From a bacterium (GTDB taxonomy: Bacteria > Verrucomicrobiota > Verrucomicrobiae > Opitutales > Opitutaceae): a stretch of 18,291 bases of DNA. Below the pieces are notes generated by a model. The model was not told the DNA's origin. It worked only from the letters and a program-made list of their open reading frames with translations, and made no database searches. Numbering within the stretch: position 1 is the stretch's first letter; every line of letters begins with the position of its first letter. The translations under genes were made by a program, and so were the position numbers. The DNA lies in NCBI GenBank assembly GCA_021780625.1, contig JAJXYI010000123.1:1-18291 (forward strand). Direction: 5' to 3'. This document shows positions 16,063 to 18,291 of the stretch, piece after piece.

Positions 16063-18291
16063 TTATTCCCCAGCACCTTGCACCGGGGTTCCCTGATCCG
16101 AAACCAGGAGCAATTCGCGGATTTTCTGCAGCAATTCGTCCGGATCGTAAGGCTTCTGCATCAAAACCGCCCCCTCCGGCAGCGAGGCGTGATCCGGGCT
16201 GAACGCATCGTTGTAACCGCTGGCAAAGATCGTGGGGACCGCCCGTTCGTCGAGCCGGCGTATGCGTTCATAGGCTTCAAGTCCGCTCAGCTTCGGCATC
16301 ACCGCATCGAACACAAGCAGATCGATCTTTTGCCGGTGCGCTTCGTACAACGAAACCGCCTCCTCGCCATTGGTCGCCAGGATCACCTGATAGCCCGCCC
16401 GCTCCAGGATCTTTCGCACCAGCGAGCGGATCGTCTCGTCGTCCTCTGCCACCAGCACCGTCTCGTGACCACCCGAAATCAGACGACGGCGCACGGGCGC
16501 CTCAGGCGACTGCCCCGGCGCCTCGACAGTCGGCACGTAGATCCGGATGGTCGTGCCCAGGCCCGGCTCGCTGTACAATCGAATGAATCCATCGTGCTGC
16601 CGGACAATGCCGTAAACCACCGCAAGCCCCAGCCCAGAGCCTTTTTCCTTCGGCTTCGTCGTGAAAAACGGCTCGAACACCCGCTCCTGCGTGGCCTTGT
16701 CCATGCCACAGCCCGTGTCGGTCACCGTGATCATCGCAAAACGACCCACCCGCGACCAGGGATGCGCGTGCTTGTAACTCGGAGTGATGACCTTCTTTTC
16801 GACGGTGATCGTGATCTTGCCCCCTCCGGGCATCGCATCGCGCGAATTCACACAGAGATTGATGAGCACTTGCTCCATCTGGGTCGGGTCGCAGCGCACC
16901 CGGCCCATTGCCGCGTCGGTGCGGAGCTGCACGTCGATGTTCTCGCCGATGAGCCGCCTGAGCAGTTTCAGGAGGTTGCCAACCAGTTCGCCCAGATCGA
17001 CCACCTCAAAATGCATCGCCTGCCGCCGCCCAAAGGCGAGCAGTTGCCGGGTCAGCTGCGAAGCGCGCTTTGCGGCTCCCAGCGCCTCCTTCAGATAGGC
17101 ATCGCGATCCTCCGCGGTCAGCAGCCCATCCTGGGCCAGCCCTATGAACCCCAGCACCGCCTGGATGATGTTGTTGAAATCGTGGGCCACGCCGCCGGCG
17201 AGATGCCCGACGACCTCCAACTTCTGGGCCTGCCGCAATTCGTTCTCGAGCCGCAGTCGGTCCGTCAGATCCGTGAAGACGATGAGAATGCGGTCGGCGT
17301 TCACCGCCGCGCTGCACTGAACCCGCCTGACCGAGCCGTCCTTGCAGGCGGCGTCGACTTCCATCGGCCCGACCGCCGAGCCGTCGAGCAGCGCCCTGTC
17401 GAGCTGGCCCACCCAGTCCGCACGCACCTTCGATCTGTAAACAGGATCCGGATACGCCTTGAGCCACCATGCATCGATTTCCGCAAGTTCGTCCTGGTTG
17501 TACCCGAAGACCTCCGTGAACTTCGCGTTCACCGAAATCACCCGCTGCCCCAGGTCGGTCACCAGCATCGGCACCGGCGAGGAGGCCAGTATGTGCCGGT
17601 ACTTCGCCTCGCTCGAACGCAATTCCTGCTCGGCCTGTTTCCGCACCGTCACGTCGACCAGGGTGCAGACAAACCACGCCCCGCCCTGCTCGCCCGGAAT
17701 GCTGAATACCGTGGCCTCGCAGAAACCGAGCGTGCCGTCCCGCCGCCTCACCTCGAATTCGACCGGGCCCTGCGGTCCCTCCCCCGCCTTCACCGCGGCC
17801 AGCAGGACATCAAAACGCCTGGAAGTCTCGTCGCTGTAGACCAGCCCCCGAAGGCTCCGCCCCAGCACCTCCTGAGCCTTCCACCCAAAAAGCTCCTCGG
17901 ACGCCTGATTCCAAAAACACACGCGACCATCCGCATCGTGCCAGTGCACTGCCACGTGCGGGGTGTTTTCAATGCTCGCACGGAGCCGCTCCTCGCTGCG
18001 CCGAAGTCGCATCTCTATACGGGCCCGCTCAAGTTCGCCTCCCGCACGGCCTGCACAGATCTTGAGCACGGCCTTGAGCTCCTCATCCTCGGGCAGGGGT
18101 CCGTCGTGGGCCAGCGCCAGCAGACCCAGCGGCTCCTGCCGGGAACTGAACAGGGGAACCCCGACATACGCCCGAGCCCCCAACTGCCGAAGCCTCGGAT
18201 CGTCGGGAAACAGCTGCGTCACCCCGTCCGCATGCCAGCACAGCGTCTTGCCAATCACCTCGCCGCAGGGCGAATGCGACAATCCGTACTC
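16063..18291 (-). CDS. Hybrid sensor histidine kinase, GAF-PAS-PAS-HisKA-HATPase-REC (N-terminus cut by right edge)
   Basis: The visible 742 codons begin inside a GAF domain (EYGLSHSPCGEVI, then GVTQLFPDDPRL and AYVGVPLFS). The frame is open to the window edge, so the real start is outside. Two PAS domains follow (about 105-220 and 230-345), then a FixL/NtrB-like kinase core. Its H-box GGVAHDFNNI carries the phosphorylated His near residue 370. N-box NLCVNSRDAM, G1 DTGCGM, F-box FEPFFTTK and G2 GSGLGL complete it. A C-terminal receiver domain has the acidic pair (AEDDE), the phospho-acceptor Asp near 662 (LLVFDAVMP) and the conserved Lys in MQKPYD. No transmembrane segment or DNA-binding output is seen in this part. 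It likely acts in the cytoplasm and passes phosphate to a separate protein. The signal is unknown. Confidence 0.93.
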   Translation of the reverse strand, partial: EYGLSHSPCGEVIGKTLCWHADGVTQLFPDDPRLRQLGARAYVGVPLFSSRQEPLGLLALAHDGPLPEDEELKAVLKICAGRAGGELERARIEMRLRRSEERLRASIENTPHVAVHWHDADGRVCFWNQASEELFGWKAQEVLGRSLRGLVYSDETSRRFDVLLAAVKAGEGPQGPVEFEVRRRDGTLGFCEATVFSIPGEQGGAWFVCTLVDVTVRKQAEQELRSSEAKYRHILASSPVPMLVTDLGQRVISVNAKFTEVFGYNQDELAEIDAWWLKAYPDPVYRSKVRADWVGQLDRALLDGSAVGPMEVDAACKDGSVRRVQCSAAVNADRILIVFTDLTDRLRLENELRQAQKLEVVGHLAGGVAHDFNNIIQAVLGFIGLAQDGLLTAEDRDAYLKEALGAAKRASQLTRQLLAFGRRQAMHFEVVDLGELVGNLLKLLRRLIGENIDVQLRTDAAMGRVRCDPTQMEQVLINLCVNSRDAMPGGGKITITVEKKVITPSYKHAHPWSRVGRFAMITVTDTGCGMDKATQERVFEPFFTTKPKEKGSGLGLAVVYGIVRQHDGFIRLYSEPGLGTTIRIYVPTVEAPGQSPEAPVRRRLISGGHETVLVAEDDETIRSLVRKILERAGYQVILATNGEEAVSLYEAHRQKIDLLVFDAVMPKLSGLEAYERIRRLDERAVPTIFASGYNDAFSPDHASLPEGAVLMQKPYDPDELLQKIRELLLVSDQGTPVQGAGE

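Overview
This is a GC-rich bacterial chromosomal segment with ordinary, tightly packed genes. No tRNA, rRNA, CRISPR array, insertion sequence or phage gene is visible. The mix points to a carbohydrate-degrading Gram-negative bacterium: two secreted plant-polysaccharide glycosidases, a periplasmic adaptor (HlyD) export system, a full-length CarB, and weak Shine-Dalgarno sequences. The protein style resembles Verrucomicrobiota, probably Opitutaceae. This taxonomic placement is inferred from recall of related proteins and was not computed.

Layout. (1) 1-2850, minus strand: a GH67 alpha-glucuronidase followed by a GH27-type alpha-galactosidase that runs off the left edge. Both carry signal peptides and together look like part of a hemicellulose-degradation locus. 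(2) 2851-3064: a divergent intergenic region with several palindromes. (3) 3065-3997, plus strand: rlmF, the 23S rRNA m6A1618 methyltransferase and the only plus-strand gene. (4) 4024-7856, minus strand: a drug-efflux-type operon tetR - hlyD - ABC ATPase - ABC-2 permease, comparable to the cecR/ybhGFSR locus of E. coli. It has a recognisable promoter and a TetR-type operator in front of it. (5) 7938-10827, minus strand: lysR - natA - natB, a second ABC-2 exporter operon in which each junction is a 4-bp ATGA overlap. (6) 10889-10919: a strong intrinsic terminator closing the next block. (7) 10945-18291, minus strand: a hybrid histidine kinase (cut by the right edge), carB, purU and a membrane-anchored TPR protein of the YfgM type, all on one strand with short gaps.

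The two exporter operons lie head-to-tail with only 81 bp and no obvious terminator between them, so lysR-driven transcription may continue into tetR and its exporter. The carB-purU part is housekeeping: carbamoyl phosphate for pyrimidines and arginine, and formate from formyl-tetrahydrofolate for purines and the one-carbon pool. carA is not in the window.

No intergenic gap reaches 300 bp. I found no convincing new defence or mobile system. The most unusual parts are the translationally coupled lysR-natA-natB operon placed directly upstream of a second regulated exporter, a candidate shared operator motif near the two glycosidase genes, and an 11-bp hairpin in the rlmF leader.
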